Origin: an uncultured Synergistales bacterium
GTDB lineage: Bacteria; Synergistota; Synergistia; Synergistales; Aminobacteriaceae
Assembly: GCA_905233335.1 (NCBI GenBank)
Contig: CAJOED010000074.1
Location: forward strand, 1 to 6,527
Reading direction: 5' to 3'
Length of the DNA: 6,527 nt
A program made the position numbers and the translations under genes. Below the pieces are notes generated by a model. It did not search any database and was not told where the DNA came from. It worked only from the letters and a program-made list of their open reading frames with translations. Shown here in pieces: positions 6,262-6,527 of the stretch (position 1 is the first letter of the stretch; each line of letters opens with the position of its first letter).

Positions 6262-6527
6262 ATGTTGCCCCTTGCGCAGTAAAAGTCAGCGTAACATTCT
6301 TGCGTGGTGTATCATGCTGTCCCTTTGTGTCGGGAAAGTCGGCAAAACGCCCTCGCTCTCTGTGTCATGTTGCCCCTTGCGCAGTGAAAGTCAACGTAGC
6401 ATTCTTGCATGGTGTATCATGCTGTCCCTTTGTGTCGGGAAAGTCGGCAAAACGCCCTCGCTCTCTGTGTCATGCTGTCCCTTGTGCAGTGAAAGTCAGC
6501 GTAACATTCTTGCGTGGTGTATCATGT
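6262..6527. repeat. Compound tandem repeat: 105-bp unit made of two 52/53-bp halves, running off the window
   Basis: Two full 105-bp units (6262-6366, 6367-6471) and 56 bp of a third are present. Copies differ at only a few positions. Each unit is itself two diverged halves: ATGYTGYCCC recurs at 6262, 6314, 6367, 6419 and 6472, and its ATG again at 6524, i.e. spacings 52, 53, 52, 53, 52. Within each half AAAGTCRGC recurs at a fixed place. The halves alternate strictly (A-B-A-B-A), so a half-unit duplicated and diverged, then the dimer was amplified. No gene is supported in this stretch; function unknown. Confidence 0.9.

Noticed and set aside
6262..6527. CRISPR-like array
   Set aside because: The whole 105-bp unit is conserved between copies; there are no variable spacers and no cas genes in view.

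Overview
The window carries a β-methylgalactoside/galactose ABC importer operon of the Mgl type (CUT2 family), all on the minus strand and therefore read from right to left. Both solute-binding proteins carry cleavable signal peptides rather than a clear lipobox, which suggests free periplasmic proteins and hence a diderm envelope. Strong Shine-Dalgarno sites, GTG and TTG starts and moderate GC would fit a gut-type diderm such as Synergistota or Negativicutes, but the taxon is a guess.

Layout in transcription order. At 6262-6527 lies a compound tandem repeat (105-bp unit made of two diverged 52/53-bp halves), which runs off the right edge. At 6168-6261 is an AT-rich promoter region with a perfect TATAAT and two inverted repeats. 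A secreted CAP/SCP-domain protein follows (6155-5076). After 27 bp with an excellent ribosome binding site comes a galactose-binding protein, mglB (5048-4032). A GC-rich hairpin with a U-rich tail separates it from a second, paralogous mglB that starts with TTG (3957-2971). The ATPase gene mglA (2965 or 2974-1427) and the permease gene mglC (1399-173) follow closely, and the operon closes with a strong intrinsic terminator (154-124).

Left of that terminator, still on the minus strand, an extended -10 box and a strong AAAGGAGG lead into a GTG start at 65. Only 21 codons are visible before the window ends, and from about codon 8 they consist of a pure 10-bp tandem repeat. Because 10 is not a multiple of 3, this looks like a candidate phase-variable (contingency) gene.

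How it works together: the two binding proteins capture galactose or glucose-type sugars in the periplasm and deliver them to a MglC dimer powered by the double-NBD ATPase MglA. The internal hairpin probably sets a high first-binding-protein to transporter ratio. The CAP protein is co-oriented and close enough to share a transcript, but no functional link to sugar uptake is evident. No regulator gene, RNA gene, transposase or CRISPR array was seen.
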